NCBI GenBank assembly: GCA_964418325.1
Contig: CAYQLC010000001.1
Span: 1-64,000 of the forward strand
Direction of reading: 5' to 3'
From: IMCC26077 sp964418325
GTDB taxonomy: Bacteria > Actinomycetota > Actinomycetes > Nanopelagicales > Nanopelagicaceae
Length of the DNA: 64,000 nucleotides
Shown here piece after piece: positions 1 through 7,855 of the stretch. Numbering within the stretch: position 1 is the first letter of the stretch; the number at the start of each line of letters is the position of its first letter. The position numbers and the translations under genes are program-made. The notes below the pieces were generated by a model that had not been told where the DNA came from, did not search any database, and saw only the letters and a program-made list of their open reading frames with translations.

Positions 1-150
1 GAGAAGAGACCCGAAGTGAGAAGCGCAAGGAGCCCGGGAATTGTTGTTACGCGGGTTAGCCAGGTACGCATGGCTCCAAGGGTAGGCATTTAGCAGTTGA
101 TTCGCATATCGATATTTGCCCACATGGAGTTACTCGATTAGGTTGCCAGT

Positions 151-1137
151 ATGGAATACAAGAATCTTGGCAGGTCAGGCCTATCCGTCAGTCGTCTTTG
201 TCTCGGCACCATGAACTTCGGCCCAGAGACCGACGAACCCACTTCACATGCGATTATGGATCGCGCCCTTGATGTTGGCTTGAACTTCTTCGATACCGCT
301 AATCGCTATGGCCATCCACATCATGGTCGCACCGAAGAGATTATGGGACGTTGGTTTGCCAAAGGTGGCGGACGTCGTGAGAAAGTTGTTCTTGCTACCA
401 AGTTATACGGCGAGATGAGCGGCTATGACGATGTTCCTTATTGGCCGAATAACAAATGGCTCTCTGCGCTAAACATTAAACGGGCATGTGACGCAAGTTT
501 GAAACGTATGCAGACCGATTACATCGACCTCTATCAAATGCATCACATCGATCGCACCACTCCCTGGGAAGAGATCTGGCAAGCGATGGAACTTCTCGTG
601 CAACAAGGAAAAATCATTTATGTAGGAAGTTCAAATTTTGCCGGTTGGCATCTACTGCAAGCACAACAAGCGGCAGAGAAAAAGAATTTCATGGGACTTG
701 TCTCTGAACAATCCTTCTACAACCTAGTGGTCCGTGATATCGAGCGAGAATTGATTCCCGCTGCAGAGCATCTTGGTATTGGCATCTTGCCCTGGTCACC
801 GTTGCATGCTGGCATGCTCGGTGGTGTTATCAAGAAGGTAAAGGAAGGTAAACGTCGACTCGAAGCGCGTTCGGCAGAGACGCTCGAGAAGCTCCGCCCA
901 CAGGTGGAGAAGTGGGAGAACCTCTGCGACTCATGGAACTTACTTCCTGGCGATGTTGCCCTTGCATGGCTACTCCATCAACCTGCAGTAACAGCGCCGA
1001 TTATCGGTCCGCGAACGATGGAGCAATTCGATGCCTCGCTTCGCGCACTTGAAATCAAACTCAGTGACGAACAACTCAAGGCAATCGAAGAGATTTTCCC
1101 TGGATGCAAGACACATCCTGAGCATTACGCTTGGTAA
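151..1137 (+). CDS. Aldo/keto reductase
   Basis: NAD(P)-dependent aldo/keto reductase of 328 residues, a single cytoplasmic (beta/alpha)8 barrel. The catalytic residues of the superfamily are visible: Asp and Tyr in DTANRYG, Lys in ATKLYG, and His in YQMHHID. The N-terminus MEYKNLGRSGLSVS is typical of the COG0667 branch, which contains aldose and aldehyde dehydrogenases and reductases. The aminotransferase that follows starts 9 bp after the stop, so the two are probably cotranscribed. The substrate cannot be read from sequence; a sugar or sugar-derived aldehyde would fit the sugar-acid locus to the right, but that is inference. Confidence 0.85.
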   Translation: MEYKNLGRSGLSVSRLCLGTMNFGPETDEPTSHAIMDRALDVGLNFFDTANRYGHPHHGRTEEIMGRWFAKGGGRREKVVLATKLYGEMSGYDDVPYWPNNKWLSALNIKRACDASLKRMQTDYIDLYQMHHIDRTTPWEEIWQAMELLVQQGKIIYVGSSNFAGWHLLQAQQAAEKKNFMGLVSEQSFYNLVVRDIERELIPAAEHLGIGILPWSPLHAGMLGGVIKKVKEGKRRLEARSAETLEKLRPQVEKWENLCDSWNLLPGDVALAWLLHQPAVTAPIIGPRTMEQFDASLRALEIKLSDEQLKAIEEIFPGCKTHPEHYAW

Positions 1138-1146
1138 AGTCGCTGC

Positions 1147-2433
1147 ATGAAATTCGATAAATCAAAAGCAGCGTGGGAAGCAGGATCGGCTTACGTCGCT
1201 GGTGGAGTCAATAGCGGCTACCGCACCGGATTGCGTCCACATCCACTCGTCTTCCACAAGGCATATGACGCGCACTTAGTGGATCTCGATGGCAATGATT
1301 TCATCGATTACTTCGCGGGTATGGGGCCAATGATCCTTGGCCACAGCCCTAAGGAAGTCATCGCAGCGGCGAGCGCCCAACTCCAACAGAGCATTCTGGT
1401 GGCTGGTCAAACCCCTTTAGAGTACGAAGCAGCGCGCCTGATTCAGGAATTAGTGCCCTCTGCAGAGCTGGTCCGTTTTAACTCATCAGGCGCTGAAGCG
1501 GTGCAGGCAGCATTCCGAGTAGCCCGCGCTTTCACCGGTAAGCGGAAAATCATCAAATTTGAAGGCCACTATCACGGCTGGTTCGACAACGTGCTCTGGA
1601 GCGTCACGCCCGATCCAGCAGCAGCCGGTGATCCACTCACACCTACTCCGCTACCAGGAACGCTTGGTCAAGAGGAAAAAGAAGAGAACCTTATTGTCTT
1701 ACCTTGGAATAACGCAGAGGTTATCGAACGCGAATTAGCCAAGGGTGATATCGCGGCAGTCATTATGGAACCGATTATGTTTAACACTGGTGGCGTGCTG
1801 CCATTGCCTGGATATTTAGAGAAGGTTCGTGAATTAACGACTCAATATGGCGCTGTCTTTATCTGCGATGAAGTCATTACCGGGTTTAGAGTCTCTAGCG
1901 GCGGCGCACAAAAGGTTTTAGGTATCACTCCAGATATCACCATCTTTGGCAAGGCCCTTGCTAATGGTTTCGCGGTTGCTGCTCTCGCAGGAAAGCAAGA
2001 GATCATGAATCTCATTGGGGAAGCAAAGGTGATGCATGGTGGCACATACAACTCACAATCAGTCTCTATGGCAGCAACTGTTGCTACATTAAAACTTCTC
2101 CAATCAGAAAAACCGCATCAAGCAATCGCGAAGACTGGCACTACATTGATGAATGGATTGCGTGAGATATTCACTAAACATAATCTTGTCTTCGAAATTG
2201 TTGGTTATCCAGCAGTCTTTAATGTTCGTTTTGATCTGCAAGGGCCGACTGATTATCGAAGTGCGATGAAAGCTAACCGTGCGATGTATATGGATTTTGC
2301 CTTTGAATTACTACAACGTGGCGTGCGAATTCTGCCGCGTGGAACCTGGTTTGTATCGGCAGCGCACACCGATGCAGATATTGCTCAAACGCTAGCCATG
2401 GTCGATCAGGCGATAACTGCCCTTAAGAAATAA
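1147..2433 (+). CDS. Class-III PLP aminotransferase, glutamate-1-semialdehyde aminomutase-like
   Basis: Fold-type I PLP enzyme of 428 residues, close in length and layout to glutamate-1-semialdehyde 2,1-aminomutase. Seen: VAGGVNSGYR near the N-terminus, the phosphate-binding NSSGAEAVQAA, the GHYHGW motif, the PLP-contacting Asp in FICDEVITGFR, and the Schiff-base Lys in FGKALANGF. It starts 9 bp after the aldo/keto reductase on the same strand, so it is unlikely to be the housekeeping hemL, which normally sits with heme genes. An aminotransferase acting on an amino aldehyde or sugar-derived ketone is a reasonable reading. Its stop lies a few bases inside the start of the DUF5302-derived direct repeat. 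Confidence 0.82.
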   Translation: MKFDKSKAAWEAGSAYVAGGVNSGYRTGLRPHPLVFHKAYDAHLVDLDGNDFIDYFAGMGPMILGHSPKEVIAAASAQLQQSILVAGQTPLEYEAARLIQELVPSAELVRFNSSGAEAVQAAFRVARAFTGKRKIIKFEGHYHGWFDNVLWSVTPDPAAAGDPLTPTPLPGTLGQEEKEENLIVLPWNNAEVIERELAKGDIAAVIMEPIMFNTGGVLPLPGYLEKVRELTTQYGAVFICDEVITGFRVSSGGAQKVLGITPDITIFGKALANGFAVAALAGKQEIMNLIGEAKVMHGGTYNSQSVSMAATVATLKLLQSEKPHQAIAKTGTTLMNGLREIFTKHNLVFEIVGYPAVFNVRFDLQGPTDYRSAMKANRAMYMDFAFELLQRGVRILPRGTWFVSAAHTDADIAQTLAMVDQAITALKK

Positions 2434-2538
2434 GTAGGGCTTACGCGCCACCAGATTTACGTTGGACATTCTGTCGTGGGATTCCGCCACGCTGCTGTGC
2501 CCCTGAGATCTTTGGCCCAGAGCTAAACCTACCTTTAC
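2428..2538. repeat. Direct repeat copy 1 (duplicated 3' end of DUF5302 gene)
   Basis: About 111 bp aligning without gaps to 3619-3729 at an offset of 1191 bp. The two copies are almost identical through the first 85 bases and diverge towards the inner end. This copy carries only the last part of the DUF5302 coding sequence. It spans the stop of the aminotransferase on one side and the stop of the LRV-repeat gene on the other. The pair flanks the LRV gene in the way attachment-site repeats flank an element integrated at a gene 3' end. Confidence 0.9.
2441..2530 (-). pseudogene. DUF5302 C-terminal fragment (duplicated remnant)
   Basis: Translating the minus strand gives the last ~29 residues of the DUF5302 protein (SGPKISGAQQ, then GGIPRQNVQRKSGGA) ending at the same stop codon, with no start of its own. 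The frame upstream is the antisense of the LRV gene end, not DUF5302. It is a partial duplicate of the intact gene at 3632-3817, not a functional gene. The protein-level match is essentially perfect, so the duplication is recent or the copies are kept alike by recombination. Confidence 0.85.
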
Positions 2539-3440
2539 TCAGCAACTTTGTCATACTCGACACCAAGAAGAGCTGCGCTAGTTCGAATCTCCTCAGTCGC
2601 ATTAGGGTTATGAAATACTGATGCACGTATTTGAATATCATCATCAAGCGCGTACGTAAATAACTCATTTACACTTGTATCAGCACGTCCTGCCAAATTA
2701 AGTTTTGCCGACAAAATAATTCCGCTATCTTCGTGATCTAAGAATTCAAGTACTTTTTTTCGCGGTAAGTTGTGATGTCGCACTATTACAGGTAAAACGT
2801 CTTCTTGAAAGTCAACATTTACCCACTCTCTAAAATCTTCTTCGAGGAGTTTCTCGAGTAAACTACTATCTGTATTTGGATGTTTGATTGCCAGAATTGC
2901 TGCCTCGTCAAATCCTCTCTCATATGTACTTCTCATCACCAATTCTTCAATTACTTTTGCACTCGAGTTCGGATTATTTGCAAGGACTTCTGGAAAAAAT
3001 TCATCCCAGTCTAAAGCCTCTTCCTCAGCAATAATCTCTAGTAATTCGACTGGTGTTTTAGCATTGCTTGCTAGAGACAAACGAATTGATGAGAAGTCAG
3101 AAAAACCACGACCTAATGAGTAATATTCAAAAGTTCCAGCATCATTAATTGCATCCATAGCAAAAAGCACACTTTGATTTTGCAAGATTCCAGAAACTTT
3201 TCGACATTCCACCATAACTGGATCATCCTCCGGTAATGGGCCTTCCGGTGGATCAGATTGCTCTTCAACAAAGGCATCTTTTGGGGAGTTATACGGAAAT
3301 TGAACAAAATAGTTTTTTATTTTTTCTACAGTTGCGAGTTGTTCTTCAATACTCTTTTCTGAAAAATCTGTTAATATTTTGAGAAGTTCATCTTGCAGTA
3401 ATTCTTTGTTGTCAGCATTACTCACTCCCTTTGTTGGCAT
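2535..3440 (-). CDS. LRV (variant leucine-rich) repeat protein
   Basis: Cytoplasmic protein of 301 residues with no signal peptide. Residues ~118-290 hold about five helical repeats of the LRV type: LASNAKTPVELLEIIAEEE, VLANNPNSSAKVIEELV, AIKHPNTDSSLLEKLL, LPRKKVLEFLDHEDSG and VFHNPNATEEIRTSAALL. The N-terminal ~110 residues are acidic and unrecognised. LRV proteins are predicted scaffolds for protein contacts; no enzymatic motif is seen. The ATG at 3440 has an AGGAGG-type ribosome site just upstream. The gene is visibly more AT-rich than its neighbours and sits between two copies of a DUF5302-derived direct repeat, so it is probably an acquired insertion. Its stop codon lies within the inner edge of repeat copy 1. 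Confidence 0.75.
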   Translation of the reverse strand: MPTKGVSNADNKELLQDELLKILTDFSEKSIEEQLATVEKIKNYFVQFPYNSPKDAFVEEQSDPPEGPLPEDDPVMVECRKVSGILQNQSVLFAMDAINDAGTFEYYSLGRGFSDFSSIRLSLASNAKTPVELLEIIAEEEALDWDEFFPEVLANNPNSSAKVIEELVMRSTYERGFDEAAILAIKHPNTDSSLLEKLLEEDFREWVNVDFQEDVLPVIVRHHNLPRKKVLEFLDHEDSGIILSAKLNLAGRADTSVNELFTYALDDDIQIRASVFHNPNATEEIRTSAALLGVEYDKVAE

Positions 3441-3618
3441 CCATCTCCTCCTGACTTTAGTTACTTATTCAAGCCTAATCTAAAGTCTTAGTTTCTCAGA
3501 TAAGTACATGATGTGCGATGAAATTACTTTTTTCAGGCTTTTACAAGTACCACTACAAGTTTCCCGATTGTAATAAGTTGTGCTTGAAAATATTGTTTGC
3601 TCAAAGTTCTCGGGATTC

Positions 3619-3729
3619 AAATAAGTAAGTCTTACGCGCCACCAGATTTACGTTGGACATTCTGTCGTGGGATTCCGCCACGCTGCTGTGCCCCAGAGAT
3701 CTTTGGTCCGGAGTTGGCTCCACCTTTAC
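3619..3729. repeat. Direct repeat copy 2 (within intact DUF5302 gene)
   Basis: Partner of the repeat at 2428-2538. This copy overlaps the 3' half of the intact DUF5302 gene and continues ~12 bp beyond its stop. With copy 1 it brackets 1.19 kb containing only the LRV-repeat gene and its promoter region. The 190 bp upstream of the LRV gene also hold a short direct repeat, TACAAGT at 3542-3548 and 3554-3560. Confidence 0.9.
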
Positions 3730-3817
3730 CCGGATTGGCGCCTTTGCCCTTTTTCTTAGCAAGTGCCTCAAGGAATTTTTCGCGCTGGGAATCAGGCTGT
3801 GAATCAGGTGTACTCAT
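3632..3817 (-). CDS. DUF5302 family small protein
   Basis: Basic 61-residue protein: an N-terminal MSTPDSQPDSQREKFLEALA segment, a Lys/Gly-rich middle and a C-terminal PRQNVQRKSGGA. This is the arrangement of the actinobacterial DUF5302 family, whose function is unknown. It lies 27 bp downstream of the bldC-like gene on the same strand. The last third is duplicated at 2441-2530. No clear ribosome site precedes the ATG, so translation may depend on the upstream gene. Confidence 0.75.
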   Translation of the reverse strand: MSTPDSQPDSQREKFLEALAKKKGKGANPGKGGANSGPKISGAQQRGGIPRQNVQRKSGGA

Positions 3818-3844
3818 GGATACAGAGTACTCGAGCCGGCGGAA

Positions 3845-4036
3845 TTAACCGTTGGGAAGGTTTTTAAGGAGGTTTCGCACTTCGCTCTCACGGTAGCGAC
3901 GATGGCCGCCAAGAGTCCGAATGGAGGTGAGCTTGCCTGCCTTAGCCCAACGGGTGACTGTCTTTGGATCGACGCGAAAGAGTGATGCCACCTCGGATGG
4001 GGTGAGCAGCTTTTCGGTCTCCATAGGGCGATGCAT
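3845..4036 (-). CDS. bldC: BldC-like MerR-type DNA-binding protein
   Basis: A 63-residue protein that is a bare winged helix-turn-helix: LLTPSEVASLFRVDPKTVTRWAKAGK followed by the near-invariant wing LTSIRTLGGHRRYRESEV. This is almost identical to Streptomyces BldC, which binds direct repeats cooperatively as a head-to-tail oligomer and lacks the MerR effector domain. The alternative in-frame ATG at 4024 is possible; GAGGT lies close before the first ATG. The likely role is a transcription regulator; targets cannot be told from the window. Confidence 0.9.
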   Translation of the reverse strand: MHRPMETEKLLTPSEVASLFRVDPKTVTRWAKAGKLTSIRTLGGHRRYRESEVRNLLKNLPNG

Positions 4037-4149
4037 ACCTCACAGATTACGCTCAACAGATTTCTGATAAAAGGTCATAGTAGGCATTTTCGGCACTTTT
4101 ACCCTCTTCTCTGACCAATATGACTTAATTCCGAAAAATCGAAAATCTA

Positions 4150-4932
4150 CTAAAACTTCGCAAGTATCCCGCCATCAGGCGTAATAGAGGAACCGGTAAT
4201 AAAGCTGGCACCCTTCGAGAGCGCAAAAGCGATGACGTCGGCAACCTCCTCTGGTTCGGCAATCCGACCAATGGCATTGGCGCTTGTTGGGAATCCCAAT
4301 TCAGCGAGGGTCTTACCTTCGCGCGCTGCATGCTCATGGAGCATTGGCGTATTAGTCGCTCCAGGATGGATAGAGATCACCCGGATGTTATCTGGCGCCA
4401 GATCTAAGGCCATCGTTCGAGTCAACGCCAATACACCACCTTTAGCTGCTGCATATGGAGCAACTCCTGTAGAGGTGGCAAATGCATGGATTGAGGAGAT
4501 ATTGATAACTGCTCCGCCGCCGGCTTTCCTGATCAAAGGTAGCGCGTATTTGGACATCAAATAAATACTGGTGAGATTAATTGAGATGATTCGTTGCCAT
4601 TGGTCGTAGGAAGTCTTCTCCACGCTCATATTGAAGGCGCCAACCGCAGCATTGTTGACTAAGCCTTTGATTCGAAATTTTTGCTCAGCAGCAACCGCTG
4701 CGATATTTTGACAGGCTGCTTCACTGGTGACATCGGCGCTCACGCCAACGGTGAACTTACCCTCAGGGTCAACGGTGGAGAGCGTCTGTGCCAACAGTTC
4801 CTCATTAGCATCTGCGGCAATCACGTGGATACCTTGATTGACGAGGTTTGCCACAGTCGCGGCTCCAATTCCTCGAGCGGCACCGGTAACAATGACGCCA
4901 TCTCCTTGCAGCGGGAAGGAATTATTTCGCAC
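4150..4932 (-). CDS. Short-chain dehydrogenase/reductase (sugar-acid oxidation candidate)
   Basis: Classical SDR of 260 residues. The cofactor motif TGAARGIG, the NNAAVGA motif, the catalytic Ser in NISSIHAFA and the YAAAKGG Tyr/Lys pair are all visible. The GTG at 4932 is chosen because AAGGAG lies 7 bp upstream; an in-frame ATG further up would add 24 residues without a ribosome site. Divergent from the IclR gene, which probably controls it. In non-phosphorylative rhamnose or fucose pathways SDRs act as the sugar 1-dehydrogenase or the 2-keto-3-deoxy-sugar-acid 4-dehydrogenase; this gene and the SDR at 7037-7825 could fill those two steps. Which does which is not decidable here. Confidence 0.85.
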   Translation of the reverse strand: MRNNSFPLQGDGVIVTGAARGIGAATVANLVNQGIHVIAADANEELLAQTLSTVDPEGKFTVGVSADVTSEAACQNIAAVAAEQKFRIKGLVNNAAVGAFNMSVEKTSYDQWQRIISINLTSIYLMSKYALPLIRKAGGGAVINISSIHAFATSTGVAPYAAAKGGVLALTRTMALDLAPDNIRVISIHPGATNTPMLHEHAAREGKTLAELGFPTSANAIGRIAEPEEVADVIAFALSKGASFITGSSITPDGGILAKF

Positions 4933-4964
4933 AGCAGACTCCTTAGGATTGAGGGGCTTTGTTA

Positions 4965-4980
4965 AGAATCTATATATTCT
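4965..4980. promoter_or_regulatory. Candidate operator in divergent SDR/IclR promoter
   Basis: Inverted repeat AGAAT-N6-ATTCT in the 143-bp gap between the divergent SDR (start 4932) and IclR gene (start 5076). Position and symmetry fit an IclR-type autoregulatory operator, but the arms are short and AT-rich, so chance is possible. Confidence 0.35.
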
Positions 4981-5075
4981 TTGTGGGAAATGGCAGAAAA
5001 TCAATAGATAGTGATGAATCTACCTCTTTTCTTCCCGCGCTGGGTGGAGTACATTCCCCTTAAATAGCAGCGGAA

Positions 5076-5837
5076 ATGGGGAATCAAGTCGTGAGCGACG
5101 TAAAGTCTGCGACTCGAGTGATGCACATTCTCACGCTTCTGCGTGACCATCCACTCGGGTTAACTCTCTCAGAAATCAGTAAGTTATTAGAGATTCCAAA
5201 GAGCAGTGCACATGAGTTGCTACATTCGATGGCGCATGAGAACTACCTCAAAGTACGCGGTAATCGCTATAGCCTCGGATTAAAAGTATTTGAAATTGGT
5301 CGTGCTGCAGCGCGCAGCTCTGATCTCTTGCAACATGCGCGACCAACGATGAAGTGGATTGCCCAAGAACTCAATGAGAGCGTGCAATTGGCTGCTTTAG
5401 ATGGCACCGAAGTCGTTTACCTAAGTAAGTACCAGCCTCGGCGTGATATCCGCCTTGAATCAGAGGTGGGTGCGCGCCTTCCCTCTTACGCCACCGCGCT
5501 CGGTAAGGCGCTGCTCTCCACTTATAACGAAGATGAAATTGATGAAAAATTCGCCGACTACCACTTCGAGCAATTCACTCCACGAACCATCACTTCACTA
5601 GACCAATTGAAGCGAGAGTTAGAGGGAGTACGTCTAACTGGTTTTGCCCGCGATCGCGGCGAGTACACGGAAGACATCTTCTGTTATGCCAAACCAATCA
5701 AAGATCATAACAATCGCGCTATCGGTGCAATCAGCGTCTCGATGCCGAGTGACACAGTCTCTTATCGTGACTGGTTGTTAACCGTGCTCTCTGAGGGAAC
5801 GAATTCCCTATCAGAGAAAGTGCAGGCAATCAGTTAG
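5076..5837 (+). CDS. IclR-family transcriptional regulator
   Basis: Regulator of 253 residues with the IclR layout: an N-terminal winged helix-turn-helix (TLSEISKLLEIPKSSAHELLHSM) and a C-terminal effector domain with ARLPSYATALGKALLS and an RGEYTEDIFCYAKPI segment. Such proteins usually sense an aromatic acid or sugar acid and repress the adjacent catabolic genes. It is divergent from one SDR and its stop overlaps by 4 bp the stop of the convergent L-rhamnonate dehydratase-type gene, so it is embedded in the sugar locus. A GTG at 5091 is an alternative start; neither start has a strong ribosome site. Confidence 0.88.
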   Translation: MGNQVVSDVKSATRVMHILTLLRDHPLGLTLSEISKLLEIPKSSAHELLHSMAHENYLKVRGNRYSLGLKVFEIGRAAARSSDLLQHARPTMKWIAQELNESVQLAALDGTEVVYLSKYQPRRDIRLESEVGARLPSYATALGKALLSTYNEDEIDEKFADYHFEQFTPRTITSLDQLKRELEGVRLTGFARDRGEYTEDIFCYAKPIKDHNNRAIGAISVSMPSDTVSYRDWLLTVLSEGTNSLSEKVQAIS

Positions 5838-7021
5838 TTGAGTTCGCCAGTTATCTCATAGAGATAATCGTGGGCATCTGGAGTGAAATCAATCCCTGCG
5901 CCAATTCCTGGTGGCGGAGTGAACCAACCATCAATCGGATAGTGAATGCCAGTGAAAATTGGATCTGGGTTTGGTTGATTGAATTCACCAAAGATGAAGT
6001 ACTCCGCATAAGGAATTCCCACCTCAGCGAAAATCAACGCGAGATCCCAAGGGCGCAGTCCCCCACCGTGTGGAATCACCGGAATTGCTTTTGTTGATGC
6101 CAAAGCGCAGATTTTCTTCGACTCTGTCAGCCCACCGCACCATTGGATATCGGGCTGCAAAATCTCACAGCCACGGACATCAAGAAGTTGTTGGAAACCC
6201 CAGCGGGAGTATTCATGCTCGCCAGTGGCGATTGCTGTGCTTGTAATTTTCTTATTTAAAATTGAGTAACCCTCGTAATCATCTGGAGGTAGTACTTCTT
6301 CGATCCACTTCAATCGGTAAGGCTCAAGGAGCGCTGCCATCCGAATCGTGTATTCGACATCCCAAGCCATATAGCAATCGAGCATGATTTCAACATCCCA
6401 GCCGACCATCTCTCGCGTCTGCTTTACCAACTCGACATTGCCATTCATCCCAGCGCGACCTGAAGCTGGCCCGTATGGCATAGCAAGTTTATGACCCATG
6501 AAGCCATGATCTTTAGTCTCTTCGATATTGTTTCCAGTGAGATAACACTGCACTGAATCCTTTGCAGCGCCGCCTAGTGAGACATAGAGCGGTTCTTGAC
6601 GAGATTTAGCAAGAAGATCCCAAAGCGCATAATCAACTGCAGAAATCGCCATTACCGGCGCACCTTTGCGACCGTATGGCATAGAAGCGCGCCACATGAT
6701 GTCCCAGTTGCGTTCCACTTCATGCACTTGACGACCAATAAGTAATTTCTTGAAATGTTGCGCGATGATCTCTGCTGAAGCCCGACCGCCCGCGCTCTCA
6801 CCCAACCCGTAACTACCATCTTCGGCAATCACTTGAACGATGGTGCGACCACCCATTCCCAGCCACATTTCCCGACGTGGTCGAAACTCAGGATGAATAG
6901 ACATGGGGTTAGCAATCTCGGTGCGTGAGAGCCAACTTGGATTAATGCGATAGTGCTGTACTGGCGGCTCACCTTTCTTATATGGACCGGTGAGATATAC
7001 CTTGATATCTGCAATCTTCAT
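5834..7021 (-). CDS. rhmD: Enolase-superfamily acid-sugar dehydratase, L-rhamnonate dehydratase type
   Basis: A 395-residue member of the mandelate racemase branch. It closely parallels the E. coli L-rhamnonate dehydratase: a GFMGHKLAMPYGP segment, metal ligands Asp in MLDCYMAW, Glu in WIEEVLPP and Glu in the following GEH motif, and the catalytic-loop His in VIPHGGGLRP. The family dehydrates L-rhamnonate (or L-lyxonate and L-mannonate) to the 2-keto-3-deoxy acid using Mg2+. It is the last gene of the long minus-strand operon, 15 bp after an SDR. The mutarotase at 20.3 kb supports a rhamnose-like substrate. The reaction class is secure; the exact sugar acid is inferred. Confidence 0.82.
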   Translation of the reverse strand: MKIADIKVYLTGPYKKGEPPVQHYRINPSWLSRTEIANPMSIHPEFRPRREMWLGMGGRTIVQVIAEDGSYGLGESAGGRASAEIIAQHFKKLLIGRQVHEVERNWDIMWRASMPYGRKGAPVMAISAVDYALWDLLAKSRQEPLYVSLGGAAKDSVQCYLTGNNIEETKDHGFMGHKLAMPYGPASGRAGMNGNVELVKQTREMVGWDVEIMLDCYMAWDVEYTIRMAALLEPYRLKWIEEVLPPDDYEGYSILNKKITSTAIATGEHEYSRWGFQQLLDVRGCEILQPDIQWCGGLTESKKICALASTKAIPVIPHGGGLRPWDLALIFAEVGIPYAEYFIFGEFNQPNPDPIFTGIHYPIDGWFTPPPGIGAGIDFTPDAHDYLYEITGELN

Positions 7022-7036
7022 CGCATCTGCCTCTCT

Positions 7037-7825
7037 CTAGCTAATTAGTGCGCCGCCATCTACGGACACTAGAGAACCTGTAACCCACTGACTTGCATCA
7101 GAGATCAAATAGACCACTGCATTTCCTAAATCTTCAGGCAGCCCCATCGAACGCACCCCAGGACGCTCTTGCCAAGGTTTGCCATTCTTTCGCTCATACT
7201 CTGCGCGTTGTTGAATATTAATATCAGTAGCAACACCGCCACAAAGAATCGCGTTCACTCGGATACCTGTCTCAACAATCTCATGGGCAAGTGATGTAGT
7301 CAGTGAACTCAATCCACCCTTGCTTGCAATGTAATGCACCTGTCGATCTCCACCACGATAAGCAGATACAGTGCTGATATTCACGATAGCCCCTTTACCT
7401 CTGGGCTTCATATCTGCAACAACTGCCTGTGAGAGATAAAAAGGGCCCGAAAGGTTCACTGCGATGTGGCGATCCCATATTTCTGGCGTGATTTTCTCAA
7501 AAGGAGTGAAATCACAGATTCCCGCGTTATTCACCAGAGCATCAATTCTGCCCTTATCTTGGATAATTTCCTTAATTACTGATTCGCATTCACTGCGAAC
7601 TCCGATATCGCACTTATAGGCACTGGCGATACCACCTTTGGCTGCAATTTCTGCAATGACCTTATCTGCGTATTCTCGCTCTCCATCATGCGGGTAGATG
7701 ATGACTACTTCACCACCAGCAGCGGCTACTACTTTTGAAATTCCACTACCAATTCCACGTCCGCCTCCGGTAACAACGACTATCTGTCCGCGGAGCGCAT
7801 CTGGAGCATAAACGCTATTCATCAT
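7037..7825 (-). CDS. Short-chain dehydrogenase/reductase
   Basis: Classical SDR of ~262 residues with TGGGRGIG, NNAGICDFTPF, the Ser in NISTVSAYRGG and the YIASKGG catalytic pair. The C-terminus WVTGSLVSVDGG is standard. Two adjacent ATGs (7825 and 7822) are possible; the AGAGGA ribosome site is better spaced for the second. It lies directly upstream of the rhamnonate-type dehydratase and downstream of the MFS gene. Probable role: sugar 1-dehydrogenase or 2-keto-3-deoxy-acid 4-dehydrogenase, complementary to the SDR at 4150-4932. Confidence 0.85.
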   Translation of the reverse strand: MMNSVYAPDALRGQIVVVTGGGRGIGSGISKVVAAAGGEVVIIYPHDGEREYADKVIAEIAAKGGIASAYKCDIGVRSECESVIKEIIQDKGRIDALVNNAGICDFTPFEKITPEIWDRHIAVNLSGPFYLSQAVVADMKPRGKGAIVNISTVSAYRGGDRQVHYIASKGGLSSLTTSLAHEIVETGIRVNAILCGGVATDINIQQRAEYERKNGKPWQERPGVRSMGLPEDLGNAVVYLISDASQWVTGSLVSVDGGALIS

Positions 7826-7855
7826 TCCTCTTCATCTCGTCGGTCAATCAGTGAA

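Noticed and set aside
106..115. ATATCGATAT palindrome upstream of the aldo/keto reductase
   Set aside because: Ten AT-rich bases with no adjacent regulator; too short to call an operator.
1..150. Open frame of 30 codons entering from the left edge and stopping at 91-93
   Set aside because: The translation does not resemble a known protein end, and another frame is open to position 59, so the tail of an upstream gene cannot be assigned.
5834..7021. Assignment as mandelate racemase or muconate cycloisomerase
   Set aside because: The KLAMPYGP, GEH and VIPHGG motifs and length match the rhamnonate dehydratase group instead.
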